Shown here: in pieces, positions 29,675-36,849 of the stretch
Layout of the letters: every line of letters begins with the position of its first letter
Position numbering within the stretch: the stretch's first letter is position 1
Assembly (NCBI GenBank): GCA_013298185.1
Contig: JAAFJQ010000010.1
Coordinates: 1-36,849, forward strand
Reading direction: 5' to 3'
Source: Deinococcales bacterium
Lineage (GTDB): Bacteria; Deinococcota; Deinococci; Deinococcales; JAAFIG01
DNA length: 36,849 bases
Position numbers and translations under genes: made by a program
Notes under the pieces: model-generated
What the model was told of the DNA's origin: nothing
The model's database searches: none
Seen by the model: the letters and a program-made list of their open reading frames with translations, nothing else

Positions 29675-30712
29675 ACCAATAACTTTGGCAAACACCATTC
29701 GTCCAAGCGAAGTCTGGGTGATGGTCTGAATCGAAACTTGAGCTGTTCTGCCCTTAAAAGCCAGCCCATCCTCAATCACCACCATTGTTCCATCCTCGAG
29801 GTAGCCAATGCCTTGCCCGGGATGCGTGCCTTCTTTGATAATTTCAAGGCTGATTTCATCCCCTGCGCCTAATTTGGGTTTTAAGGCATCGGCAAGCACA
29901 TTTAAGGAAATCGTTTTGACATCTTGCAGACTTGCGACCCGCGCCAAGCCTGTGTCGTTGCTGACAATACTGGCGTTAATCTCGAGGGCGGCTCTGATCA
30001 GTCGTTCATCCACACCACCGCCTGTGTCCTCAAATTCCCTGACCACCACATCCAAATGACGCAGCGCCCTGAGTTTCTCGAGTAAATCCAAACCACGCCG
30101 TCCTTTGTTGCGCTTATCTCGGTCGGACGAATCGGCAAAATACTGCAATTCACGCAGGACAAAGCCCGGCACAATCAACGTCCCCTCGAGAAAACCCGCT
30201 CTCGAGACTTCTAAAATCCGTCCATCAATGATGATGTTGGTATCAATTAATTTTAGAACCCCAGAGATCCCTTTGATTGTCAGGGTTTGCGTTGGTCGTT
30301 CAGCAAATGGTGTAAAGAACTTTTGGTTAATTAAGGCAATACTGACCAAAAAAATAGCCAGAATGACCGTTGTTACAATCTGCCAAACCCAAGAGTAGCC
30401 CGGAATGTTTGAAATCACACCGTTCAAAAGCAAACTGACAATCAATGCAAAGGTCAGCGCCACGGTCGCAGCCAAAACCGCTTGCGGCGGCAAACCAACC
30501 CACGCTCCAGCCACTCGAGAAACCGAATTGCGAAGCCATAAACTTGGACGACCCGTAAACAAAGAAATCAGCAACGCACAAAGCAGTGTGATATACCCCT
30601 GACTAAGAGAATCTTGAACCAGCAATGGCGAGATACGCCAACCAGCCGCAGCACCAAGCAGCACCAGCACGGCTCGGATAATTGCTCTGATTGGATCATG
30701 CTCTGGTTTCAT
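29672..30712 (-). CDS. YacL-family PIN-TRAM membrane nuclease
   Basis: A 346-residue protein with four membrane helices in the first 130 residues, a PIN domain at about 150-270 (KLIDTNIIIDGRILEVSRAG, VLRELQYFADS, IVSNDTGLARVA) and a C-terminal TRAM domain (about 280-340, THPGQGIGYLEDGTMVVIED). Acidic residues of the PIN site are kept. This fusion is the YacL family, conserved beside radA/disA in many bacteria, and here it directly follows radA. GGCGGGAG overlaps the radA stop and serves as ribosome site. Role unknown; a membrane-bound RNase is the usual inference. Confidence 0.9.
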   Translation of the reverse strand: MKPEHDPIRAIIRAVLVLLGAAAGWRISPLLVQDSLSQGYITLLCALLISLFTGRPSLWLRNSVSRVAGAWVGLPPQAVLAATVALTFALIVSLLLNGVISNIPGYSWVWQIVTTVILAIFLVSIALINQKFFTPFAERPTQTLTIKGISGVLKLIDTNIIIDGRILEVSRAGFLEGTLIVPGFVLRELQYFADSSDRDKRNKGRRGLDLLEKLRALRHLDVVVREFEDTGGGVDERLIRAALEINASIVSNDTGLARVASLQDVKTISLNVLADALKPKLGAGDEISLEIIKEGTHPGQGIGYLEDGTMVVIEDGLAFKGRTAQVSIQTITQTSLGRMVFAKVIG

Positions 30713-30723
30713 GGTACTCCCGC

Positions 30724-32049
30724 CTATACCTTAGCGCTTGAACGCCACATCATTTGTACCGCCTCGCGCACCATGGTAATGCTGCTGCTTCCCTTCACCC
30801 CCGGCGGGGCAATCAAACGCTCAATGCCAACTCGAGTGGCTTCGGCAGCCCGACGAGCCGGTTGTGAAACACTTCTGACCTCGCCCGCTAAGCCAACTTC
30901 ACCGAACACGGCAATGCCTTCAGGGATGGGTTTCATCATCACAGCGCTGTAGACTGCCAACGCCACTGCCAAATCCAAGCCCGGGTCAGTCACACGCAAG
31001 CCGCCAGCCAAATTGACATAAATGTCTAAGCCTCCAAGCGACAGCTCGAGCCGACGCTCGAGAACCGCCAACACCACGTCCACCCGCCGCGCATCCAAAC
31101 CCACCGCCACGCGCTTGGGGGCAGGGTATGGGGTCTTGGCTGCCAAAGCCTGTACCTCGAGCAGGAGCGGGCGTTGACCGTCCAAGGTGGCAGCAATAAC
31201 GCTACCGGGAGCGCCAATCGGACGCTCCGCCAAAAATGCAGCCGATGGATTATCCACCGCCACCAAGCCCGATTCGCGCATGTCAAAAACACCGAGTTCA
31301 CCGACATTACCAAAACGATTTTTAACCGAGCGCAACATGCGGTAATTGCCAACCGACTCGAGCATTAAAACCGCATCCACAATATGCTCCATGACTTTGG
31401 GACCCGCCACCGAGCCATCCTTGGTGACATGCCCCACCAGCACCATGCTCGAGCCAGTTTCCTTGGCGGCTTTGGTCAGCCGTGCCGTGGCTTCACGCAC
31501 TTGCGCTAGACCACCGGGCGAGCCTGTTTCTCCAGCTTGAATGGTCTGAATTGAATCCACAATGCACAGCCGTGGGCGTTCCGCCTCGAGCAGCGCCGCA
31601 ATGCCATCAGCCGTGATGTCTCGGGTCATCAGCACATCGCCGCCAACCCCGAGGCGGTCAGCTCGTAAACGCACCTGCTCGAGTGATTCTTCGCCAGCCA
31701 CGTACAGCACCGATTCACCAGCGCTTGAAAGATGATGCGCTACTTGCAGCAGCAAAGTGCTTTTGCCGATGCCCGGTTCGCCACCAAGCAGCACCACACC
31801 ACCAGCCACCCAACCGCCGCCCAGCACACGGTCAAGTTCTGAAACTCCACTCGAGACTCGAGGTTCGGATTGAAGCGCCACATTGCCAAGGCGCACCAAA
31901 GCGGCTCGAGGCAGGGCGCTGACTTTAGCGCTTGATTGGCTGACTTCTTCAAAGCTATTCCAAGCACTGCAACTCGGGCAACGCCCAAGGCTTTTGGCGG
32001 CGGTGTAACCGCATGAACTGCACTTAAATTGGGTGGTGACTCGAGCCAT
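30724..32049 (-). CDS. radA: DNA repair protein RadA
   Basis: A 441-residue RecA-like branch-migration ATPase that helps process recombination intermediates. In order: zinc finger [18 protein letters not shown] (residues about 10-27), Walker [13 protein letters not shown], the Walker B region, the RadA-specific [13 protein letters not shown], and a C-terminal Lon-protease-like domain without active protease residues expected. The frame opens at 32067, but the ATG at 32049 ([10 protein letters not shown]) fits the family and has TACGAT seven bases upstream. The PIN-TRAM gene follows with 11 bp, forming an operon typical of bacteria. In Deinococcus RadA contributes to radiation resistance. Confidence 0.95.
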   Translation of the reverse strand: MARVTTQFKCSSCGYTAAKSLGRCPSCSAWNSFEEVSQSSAKVSALPRAALVRLGNVALQSEPRVSSGVSELDRVLGGGWVAGGVVLLGGEPGIGKSTLLLQVAHHLSSAGESVLYVAGEESLEQVRLRADRLGVGGDVLMTRDITADGIAALLEAERPRLCIVDSIQTIQAGETGSPGGLAQVREATARLTKAAKETGSSMVLVGHVTKDGSVAGPKVMEHIVDAVLMLESVGNYRMLRSVKNRFGNVGELGVFDMRESGLVAVDNPSAAFLAERPIGAPGSVIAATLDGQRPLLLEVQALAAKTPYPAPKRVAVGLDARRVDVVLAVLERRLELSLGGLDIYVNLAGGLRVTDPGLDLAVALAVYSAVMMKPIPEGIAVFGEVGLAGEVRSVSQPARRAAEATRVGIERLIAPPGVKGSSSITMVREAVQMMWRSSAKV

Positions 32050-32056
32050 ATGGGTT

Positions 32057-32062
32057 ATCGTA
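32057..32062 (-). promoter_or_regulatory. -10 box of a leaderless promoter (radA)
   Basis: TACGAT on the minus strand ends seven bases before the ATG at 32049. The palindromic deinococcal RDR damage-response motif was not recognised in this spacer. Confidence 0.5.
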
Positions 32063-32103
32063 CACAAGCAAAGTGAGACGATACACCGATACTTGATGTT
32101 TGA

Positions 32104-32451
32104 TTAAATCAGGCTTTCGACGTGAGTTTTGATGGCTTCTAATCGCATTTTACAGTCAGCAACGTCTCGAGCATAGTCTTGGGACTGAAAGCACTCATAC
32201 CATGCCTGAAAAGCCAAATCGCTGAGCAATTTGTACCGCAGATACAGCACAGCTAAATCCTGATGTTGACGCAATTCCTCGGCTCGTTCAGCATGATTGC
32301 CCACACATCTACCATACCGAAGCAAGGCTGCATTTATAAAATGCACAGCAGAATAAAAGTAAGCAACGATTTTCCAATCGGGTGCAGGAATCAACTCCGC
32401 ATTTCTTTGATGTTCTAAAGCACGATCCAAATGGTCTTGTACTTGGTTCAC
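32104..32451 (-). CDS. HEPN-like protein, second gene of a possible toxin-antitoxin pair
   Basis: A 115-residue all-helical protein. It has the pattern of a HEPN-type family: a first helix HLDRALEHQRNAELI, then DWKIVAYFYSAVHFINAALL, RCVGNHAERAEELRQHQD with an Arg-x4-His spacing that may be the RNase motif, and YLRYKLLSDLAFQAWYEC. HEPN proteins of this size are often ribonuclease toxins. The start is GTG, overlapping the TGA of the upstream gene by three bases. The upstream partner has no nucleotidyltransferase motif, so it is not a classical MNT/HEPN pair. The family is moderately sure; the toxin role is inference. Confidence 0.6.
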   Translation of the reverse strand: MNQVQDHLDRALEHQRNAELIPAPDWKIVAYFYSAVHFINAALLRYGRCVGNHAERAEELRQHQDLAVLYLRYKLLSDLAFQAWYECFQSQDYARDVADCKMRLEAIKTHVESLI

Positions 32452-32774
32452 GCTTTAAGCCATCGGAGGGAAAATTGGACTTCGGGAAATTCTTGCTCTA
32501 CTTGGTCTTGTAGTTTTGACAATTCCAAAGCAACTTCTTCCGAATGCTTGGTCAAGCGCCAAGCGCCTTCAAGGATTTGTGGTTCAAGTTTCCAAATCTC
32601 GAGACTGGTCACAAGCTGTTGCTCTTGAGCAACCTCCAAAACCTCGAGCAAGCGTTTTTTCGCAAGCAAAACTTGATTCAGACTTGTAGAATCCAAATAA
32701 GCCTTGGCAAGCTGGTGGACTGCCGCTTCGCTTTCCAAATTCGCTTTTGATTTGACTTGAACAAAGTCGCTCAT
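32448..32774 (-). CDS. Unknown 108-residue protein coupled to the HEPN-like gene
   Basis: The ATG at 32774 follows a TACAAT box by six bases, so a leaderless start is likely; a longer frame opens at 32792. The 108-residue product is helical and acidic (MSDFVQVKSKANLESEAAVH, then two long amphipathic helices, then LQDQVEQEFPEVQFSLRWLK). I do not recognise the family. Small size, strict overlap with the following HEPN-like gene and its leading position fit an antitoxin, but this is inference. Alternatives are a regulatory partner or an adaptor protein. Confidence 0.5.
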   Translation of the reverse strand: MSDFVQVKSKANLESEAAVHQLAKAYLDSTSLNQVLLAKKRLLEVLEVAQEQQLVTSLEIWKLEPQILEGAWRLTKHSEEVALELSKLQDQVEQEFPEVQFSLRWLKA

Positions 32775-32780
32775 AAAAAA

Positions 32781-32786
32781 ATTGTA
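32781..32786 (-). promoter_or_regulatory. -10 box of a leaderless promoter (HEPN pair)
   Basis: TACAAT on the minus strand ends six bases before the ATG at 32774. Confidence 0.55.
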
Positions 32787-32831
32787 CACCAAAGTCAGCT
32801 ATGCGTATCTGCTTTTCTACTCGAGATTGCC

Positions 32832-33368
32832 TCAAACCAATTGAAGTACGGACTGCACCGCGCTTGGCTTGTTGCGGTTTGAGTTCAACCCAGCCTCGAG
32901 TTCGGCTTCTTGAGCCAATAAAATTTGAAACAGTGCATCTGAAACACTAAAATCTGCGCTCATCATTGAGCTGGAAATCTGCACTGAGTACACAGAAAAA
33001 CGAATCGGCTGATTTCCAGACAGAGACATGAGGGTGCTGATAATTTGGGTGCGTAGCACTTCAAGGATTTTGGATTGTTCTAAACCCAGAAGCGGCAATG
33101 CCTCGAGAAAACTTGGAGCAATTCGTTGTGCGTCTTGGACTTGGGATTTGGTCAGCATCCCTTCTTGGATAAGGACTTCGGACAACTGAATCCCACCACG
33201 CACGGCAATCAACTTTCTGCGATCTACCAGCAATTCAATACCGTTTGGTTCAAAGCGAATCACAGCCGTTAAATTAGGCATACAGACCGAGTCCAGCATT
33301 TCTGGGAGCGTCCAATCGTCACAAGTTCCAGTTAAAATTGGTTTTTGGGTTAAGGCAATTGAAGTCAT
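32832..33368 (-). CDS. DUF4388-like (PatA N-terminal type) protein
   Basis: A 178-residue protein. The N-terminal 90 residues read like DUF4388: LTGTCDDWTLPEMLDSVCMP, followed by VIRFEPNGIELLVDRRKLIA and a helical part (LSEVLIQEGMLTKSQVQDAQ) that resembles the GspE N-terminal fold. The C-terminal half continues with helices typical of this group (ILEVLRTQIISTLMSLSGNQ). DUF4388 proteins occur widely in Deinococcota, often in signalling or motility contexts. Start at 33368 (ATG) rather than the TTG at 33377, supported by TATTGT five bases upstream. It stands between the HEPN pair and the fusA terminator. Confidence 0.65.
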   Translation of the reverse strand: MTSIALTQKPILTGTCDDWTLPEMLDSVCMPNLTAVIRFEPNGIELLVDRRKLIAVRGGIQLSEVLIQEGMLTKSQVQDAQRIAPSFLEALPLLGLEQSKILEVLRTQIISTLMSLSGNQPIRFSVYSVQISSSMMSADFSVSDALFQILLAQEAELEAGLNSNRNKPSAVQSVLQLV

Positions 33369-33373
33369 AGCAA

Positions 33374-33379
33374 ACAATA
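33374..33379 (-). promoter_or_regulatory. -10-like box before the DUF4388-like gene
   Basis: TATTGT on the minus strand ends five bases before the ATG at 33368. The remaining spacer up to the fusA terminator (33380-33516) shows no gene I can support. Confidence 0.35.
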
Positions 33380-33516
33380 ATCAAAGGTTATACACGTTTT
33401 GCTATACCAAAGTACTGCAATGAATTACAGGCAAACTGCCTTTGTTGTTCAAAATCGTGTTTCGGACGAACAAAGCTCATCAAAAAGCATAATCTTTTGT
33501 GATTACATCGAGCCAA

Positions 33517-33549
33517 ACAAAAAAGCCCCTCGAGTTTTCTCGAGGGGCT
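33517..33549 (-). terminator. fusA terminator with a CTCGAG in each arm
   Basis: On the minus strand AGCCCCTCGAG (33549-33539), loop AAAA, CTCGAGGGGCT (33534-33524), then a run of six T. This perfect 11-pair stem follows the fusA stop by about 14 bp and ends the str operon here; no tuf gene follows. Confidence 0.95.
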
Positions 33550-33562
33550 GGGGTTTTACACC

Positions 33563-35662
33563 TTACTTATTCTTCATCAAGTTTTCCATGATGCTGCGTG
33601 GAACTTCGCTGTAATGATCAAAGAACATGCTGTAACTGGCACGACCTTGGGTCATTGAGCGCATGTCGGTGGCGTACCCAAACATTTCCGAAAGCGGCAC
33701 ATGGGCTTTAACGATCTTGGCATTGCCACGGTCATCCATACCTTGGATTTGTCCACGGCGACCATTCAAATCACCGATGATGCTGCCCATGTATTCTTCT
33801 GGCACAACCACTTCGACCCGCATGATTGGCTCGAGAATGGCTGGAGCGCCTTTCTGCACGGCTTCTTTGAGCGCCATGCTACCTGCGATCTTGAACGCCA
33901 TTTCCGACGAGTCAACGTCGTGGTAGCTGCCGCCGGTCATGGTGACTTTCAAATCCACAATTGGGAAACCAATCAACGGACCGCTTGACAGGCTTTCTTC
34001 CATGCCTTTTTGGGCTGGTCCAATGAATTCGCGTGGCACTTCGCCGCCGACCACGGCGTTTTCAAACACAAAGCCATTGCCGCGCTCGAGTGGTTCGGCT
34101 GTAATCTTGACGTGTCCGAATTGACCGCGACCACCCGATTGACGCACAAACTTGCCTTCGCAGTCAACGCGCTTGGTGATGGTTTCACGGTACGCCACTT
34201 GAGGAGCGCCAACGTTGGATTCAACTTTGAACTCGCGGCGCAAGCGGTCTACCAAAATTTCTAAGTGAAGCTCACCCATGCCGCTGATGATGGTTTGACC
34301 ACTTTCAGCATCGGTTTGCACACGGAAAGTTGGGTCTTCTTCGGCGAGTTTCGATAAGCCCAAGCCCATGCGGTCCTGGTCGGCTTTGGTCTTTGGTTCA
34401 ACCGAGAGGCTAATCACTGGGTCTGGAATTTCAATGCGCTCGAGCATCACCACGGGGTCAGAATCACCAATCAGGGTATCACCTGTAGAAGCGTCCTTGA
34501 CACCCACAACTGCACCGATGTCGCCAGCCCGAAGCTCGGAGATTTCCTCGCGGTGATTGGCGTGCATCTTCAGCAAACGACCCACGCGCTCTTTCTTGCC
34601 TTTGCTCGAGTTATAAATGTAGCTGCCACTGGCGAGCGTACCCGAGTAGACACGCACGAAGGTCAAACGACCAACGTATGGATCGGTCATGATCTTGAAT
34701 GCCAAACCAGCCAGCGGACCTTTGGGGTCAGATGGGTAATCGGATTCATTGCCTTCTTCGTCTGTACCCTTGATTGGCGGCACATCCAGAGGGCTTGGCA
34801 AGTAATCAATAACGGCATCGAGCATGAGTTGCACGCCTTTGTTCTTCAAAGCACTACCGCAAAGCACTGGGAACAAAATCATGCTGATTGTACCAACGCG
34901 CAGCGCGTGTTTCAGTTCTTCTTCGGAAACATCTTCGCCCTCGAGGTACTTCATCATCACGGTTTCATCGGCATCGGCAGCCACTTCGACCAATTCAGCT
35001 CGAGCTGCTTTGGCTCGCTCGAGCCAATCGGCTGGAATCTCGGTCTCGAGAATGTCCGTACCAAGGTCGTTTTGGAAAAAATGCGCCCGCATCCGCACCA
35101 AGTCAATGATGCCCTTGAAGCCATCTTCTTGACCCATTGGGAGTTGAATCGGGGCTGGTTTTGCACCAAGGCGTTCTTTGATGTCGGAAATCACCAAGTT
35201 AAAATCCGCACCGGTCTTGTCCATTTTATTGCTAAAGGCAATGCGTGGCACACGGTACTTGTCAGCTTGCCGCCAAACGGTTTCGGATTGCGGCTCGACA
35301 CCTTGGCTCGAGTCAAAGACAGCCACAGCGCCGTCGAGAACGCGCATACTGCGTTCGACTTCGATGGTGAAGTCTACGTGACCGGGCGTGTCAATGATGT
35401 TGACCACAAATGGAATGCCATATTGTTGATGTGTCCACTCGGCGGTTGTAGCGGCAGCAGTAATGGTGATACCACGTTCGCGTTCTTGTTCCATCCAGTC
35501 CATCGTGGCAGCGCCTTCGTGAACCTCACCGATTTTATGGACGCGACCGGTGTAGTACAAGATGCGCTCGGTGGTGGTGGTCTTACCAGCGTCAATGTGC
35601 GCCGCGATGCCGATGTTACGGGTGGTATTCAGATAATTTTTAAGATCAAGGTCTTTGAACAT
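33563..35662 (-). CDS. fusA: Elongation factor G
   Basis: A 699-residue translational GTPase that drives ribosomal translocation. G-domain motifs are [19 protein letters not shown] (G1, near residue 21), ITITAAATT (G2 region), DTPGHVDF (G3) and [10 protein letters not shown] (G4). All five EF-G domains are present, including the C-terminal [25 protein letters not shown] lies eight bases before the ATG. It follows rpsL and rpsG with an unusually long 339-bp spacer that carries a leader ORF and hairpins. A strong terminator ends the transcript directly after the gene. Confidence 0.97.
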   Translation of the reverse strand: MFKDLDLKNYLNTTRNIGIAAHIDAGKTTTTERILYYTGRVHKIGEVHEGAATMDWMEQERERGITITAAATTAEWTHQQYGIPFVVNIIDTPGHVDFTIEVERSMRVLDGAVAVFDSSQGVEPQSETVWRQADKYRVPRIAFSNKMDKTGADFNLVISDIKERLGAKPAPIQLPMGQEDGFKGIIDLVRMRAHFFQNDLGTDILETEIPADWLERAKAARAELVEVAADADETVMMKYLEGEDVSEEELKHALRVGTISMILFPVLCGSALKNKGVQLMLDAVIDYLPSPLDVPPIKGTDEEGNESDYPSDPKGPLAGLAFKIMTDPYVGRLTFVRVYSGTLASGSYIYNSSKGKKERVGRLLKMHANHREEISELRAGDIGAVVGVKDASTGDTLIGDSDPVVMLERIEIPDPVISLSVEPKTKADQDRMGLGLSKLAEEDPTFRVQTDAESGQTIISGMGELHLEILVDRLRREFKVESNVGAPQVAYRETITKRVDCEGKFVRQSGGRGQFGHVKITAEPLERGNGFVFENAVVGGEVPREFIGPAQKGMEESLSSGPLIGFPIVDLKVTMTGGSYHDVDSSEMAFKIAGSMALKEAVQKGAPAILEPIMRVEVVVPEEYMGSIIGDLNGRRGQIQGMDDRGNAKIVKAHVPLSEMFGYATDMRSMTQGRASYSMFFDHYSEVPRSIMENLMKNK

Positions 35663-35720
35663 ACAAATTGCTCCTGATGAGCGAGGTGGCTACACCGTGC
35701 AAACGGTGGGTGCAACCAGA

Positions 35721-35816
35721 CTAGTTTGCCGAAAATCGAATCAGAGGTTGCCGTAAGGCAAGGAGGCAACCACAAGCACCTTTGGGGCTTATCGTTGCTA
35801 ACTCAATTTGATTCAC
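35721..35816 (-). CDS. Candidate 31-codon leader ORF before fusA
   Basis: A GTG at 35816 is preceded, five bases away, by AGGAGGTGA (35830-35822), a nine-base perfect match to the 16S rRNA anti-Shine-Dalgarno and one of the strongest ribosome sites of the window. It opens a 31-codon frame (N-terminal MNQIELATISPKGACGCLLA if GTG is read as Met) ending with TAG at 35721, 58 bases before the fusA ATG. The frame runs through the nested hairpins at 35746-35771, so its translation would decide which stem forms. The peptide has no known relative that I recognise. It may be a regulatory leader peptide; a chance frame behind a standby ribosome site is the alternative. Confidence 0.45.
   Translation of the reverse strand: MNQIELATISPKGACGCLLALRQPLIRFSAN
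35746..35771 (-). promoter_or_regulatory. Mutually exclusive hairpins in the fusA leader
   Basis: GGTTGCC (35746-35752) pairs with GGCAACC (35765-35771). Alternatively TTGCC (35748-35752) pairs with GGCAA (35757-35761) around GTAA. The two stems share a strand. GAATCA (35738-35743) and TGATTC (35809-35814) can enclose both. Confidence 0.45.
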
Positions 35817-35952
35817 GGGACTCACCTCCTCATTGCTCGAGCCAAACTCGAGATACATCACTCGAGTCAAACCCTCGAGATTCTGCACTTATTCTTGTCG
35901 GCTGAATGTCAGCTACACAGCACTTACCACTGACCCAGCTCACACAAACGAA

Positions 35953-35979
35953 ACCGCCACAACATTTGTCGCTGGCGGT
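35953..35979 (-). terminator. Hairpin after rpsG, possible partial terminator
   Basis: On the minus strand ACCGCCA and TGGCGGT pair, extended inside by CGAC/GTTG with one bulge, followed by TTCGTTTG. The T run is interrupted, so it may only partly stop transcription between rpsG and fusA or act as an RNA-stabilising stem. Confidence 0.45.
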
Positions 35980-36001
35980 CTCGAGAATGCTCTAATCCAA
36001 A

Positions 36002-36472
36002 TTACCAGCGATAATGGGCATAAGCGCGGTTGGCTTCTGCCATACGCTCGACATCATCTTTCTTCTTGATAGCGCCACCCTTGCCTTGGGCAGCATCGAG
36101 GATTTCACCGGCGACACGCTCAATCGCGGTGCGCTCTGGGCGGCTATCAGCAGCCCCAACCAACCAACGCAGCGCCAGGCTTTGTTGACGGCGAGCCGAA
36201 ACTTCGACAGGCACTTGGTAGGTGCTACCACCGACGCGGCGGCTACGAACTTCGACGCGGGGCTTGATGTTATCAAAAGCGCTCTTGAAGACACGCATTG
36301 GTTCTTGACCGGACTTATCTTGGATCAAACGGCAAGCGCCATAAAAAATTTTGCTGGCAAGGTTCTTCTTGCCGCGCTCCATCAGGCGATTGATTAAACT
36401 AGAGACGATGACATCGTTATAAACGAGGTCTGGTTGAATAACCCGAACTTCTGCTTGGCGACGACGTGACAT
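36002..36472 (-). CDS. rpsG: 30S ribosomal protein S7
   Basis: A 156-residue primary 16S rRNA-binding protein that starts assembly of the 30S head. MSRRRQAEVRVIQPDLVYND opens the protein; SLINRLMERGKKNLASKIFY and PRVEVRSRRVGGSTYQVPVE are the conserved S7 core, and the family C-terminus EANRAYAHYRW is complete. AAGGGG stands before the ATG. It follows rpsL by ten bases in the usual str order. In E. coli S7 represses its own operon from the rpsL-rpsG spacer; here that spacer is too short, and the long spacer lies after rpsG. No CTCGAG site occurs in the gene. Confidence 0.97.
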   Translation of the reverse strand: MSRRRQAEVRVIQPDLVYNDVIVSSLINRLMERGKKNLASKIFYGACRLIQDKSGQEPMRVFKSAFDNIKPRVEVRSRRVGGSTYQVPVEVSARRQQSLALRWLVGAADSRPERTAIERVAGEILDAAQGKGGAIKKKDDVERMAEANRAYAHYRW

Positions 36473-36482
36473 GGTTTACCCC

Positions 36483-36849
36483 TTACTTCTTCTTGGCTGG
36501 GGCTGCGCCTTTAGCGCCCGCCTTGGCTTTCTTCGTACCGTACTTGCTCCGGCTCTTATTGCGATCCTTCACACCTTGGGTATCTAAGCTACCGCGAATG
36601 ATGTGATAACGCACACCTGGCAAGTCCTTCACACGTCCACCGCGAATCAGCACCACGCTGTGTTCTTGGAGGTTGTGACCTTCGCCCGGAATGTACGCAG
36701 TCACTTCAAAAGCACTGCTGAGGCGCACACGGGCAATTTTACGAAGCGCCGAGTTCGGCTTCTTCGGGGTGGTGGTCTTGACCACGGTGCAAACACCACG
36801 GCGAAATGGGCTGCCCTTGAGCGCTGGAACTTTGCTCTTTTTAACCAGC
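36483..36849 (-). CDS. rpsL: 30S ribosomal protein S12 (5' end outside the window)
   Basis: The frame runs off the right edge: 36849 lies inside the gene, and the readable part begins [20 protein letters not shown] and continues [17 protein letters not shown], so only about the first 15 residues are missing. An internal GTG at 36785 is not the real start. The decoding-centre loops [13 protein letters not shown] and [13 protein letters not shown] are intact, with wild-type lysines at the two streptomycin-resistance positions. The C-terminus has a basic Lys/Ala tail ([16 protein letters not shown]) longer than in E. coli. No CTCGAG in the visible part. Confidence 0.95.
   Translation of the reverse strand, partial: LVKKSKVPALKGSPFRRGVCTVVKTTTPKKPNSALRKIARVRLSSAFEVTAYIPGEGHNLQEHSVVLIRGGRVKDLPGVRYHIIRGSLDTQGVKDRNKSRSKYGTKKAKAGAKGAAPAKKK

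Larger units (their letters stand above)
9..35985. repeat. Highly iterated palindrome CTCGAG, dispersed through the window
   Basis: The hexamer CTCGAG occurs about 225 times by hand count between positions 9 and 35985, or one per roughly 160 bp. A random 6-mer would be expected about 9 times. Flanking bases vary freely, so the conserved core is six bases. One-base variants such as TTCGAG, ATCGAG and GTCGAG are far rarer, so this is not general base composition. Copies fall in all reading frames of genes (read as Leu-Glu, Ser-Arg or Arg-Ala/Val/Glu), in spacers and in both arms of two terminators. They are absent from the three tRNAs, from rpsG and the visible part of rpsL, and from 12717-13340. 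The distribution resembles HIP1 of cyanobacteria with another core. Function is unknown. Confidence 0.95.

Noticed and set aside
33399-33614. Plus-strand 71-codon frame in the fusA/DUF4388 spacer
   Set aside because: It runs through the fusA terminator and into the fusA coding end; no ribosome site and no family.
34553-35677. Long plus-strand open frame (374 codons) across fusA
   Set aside because: It lies antisense to the well-supported fusA gene, has no recognisable domain, and its length comes from the codon pattern of the true gene.

Overview
The window looks like chromosomal DNA from a member of the Deinococcota (Deinococcus-Thermus), with G+C near one half by eye. The grounds are a LysW-type aminoadipate kinase (lysZ), which marks the lysine route of Thermus and Deinococcus, and an unusual number of genes with a TAnnnT -10 box only 5-8 nt before the start codon. 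That spacing implies leaderless mRNAs, which are known to be common in Deinococcus. The genus cannot be fixed from sequence alone.

Layout. 1-4949: EamA transporter, TPR-GGDEF cyclase, subtilisin-like lipoprotein and lysZ. 4951-8750: nucleoside hydrolase, rph, pyrG and tRNA-Trp. 8812-9414: scar of a mobile element (integrase tail plus XRE regulator) beside tRNA-Trp. 9534-13731: PrxQ/Bcp peroxiredoxin, M20 peptidase, an overlapping AAA-ATPase/PIN pair that resembles a defence module, and an MliC-like secreted protein. 13753-18464: TrmA/RumA-type RNA methyltransferase, NfeD protease, flotillin-like floA, an unknown membrane protein and tRNA-Ala. 18480-24310: BTAD-like TPR protein, a block of heptanucleotide repeats, a zinc-ribbon/GNAT/membrane-protein operon, a TPR protein and a CASTOR/POLLUX-type channel. 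24557-32049: 70-aa unknown gene, tRNA-Ile, then a long minus-strand run: DapA family, RlmI family, YigZ family, HD-GYP, phosphoesterase, PIN-TRAM and radA. 32104-36849: a HEPN-like gene pair, a DUF4388-like protein, and the str genes fusA, rpsG and rpsL (rpsL runs off the window).

The most striking signal is not a gene. The palindrome CTCGAG occurs about 225 times by hand count (about 9 expected at random for a 6-mer), in genes, spacers and terminator stems, while one-base variants are not comparably enriched. It behaves like the HIP1 palindrome of cyanobacteria but with a different core. The window also carries degenerate heptanucleotide tandem repeats in four spacers, comparable to cyanobacterial STRRs. 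Other candidates are: an ATPase gene whose central part is AT-rich and lacks CTCGAG, suggesting a swapped specificity region; a pyrG promoter whose start site lies inside the 5' arm of a terminator-like hairpin; and a 31-codon leader ORF with a nine-base Shine-Dalgarno match between rpsG and fusA.

Functional themes: c-di-GMP turnover (GGDEF at 912-2585, HD-GYP at 27785-28840), nucleotide metabolism (nucleoside hydrolase, pyrG), RNA processing and modification (rph, two methyltransferases), membrane organisation (NfeD/FloA), DNA repair (radA) and translation (str genes, three tRNAs).
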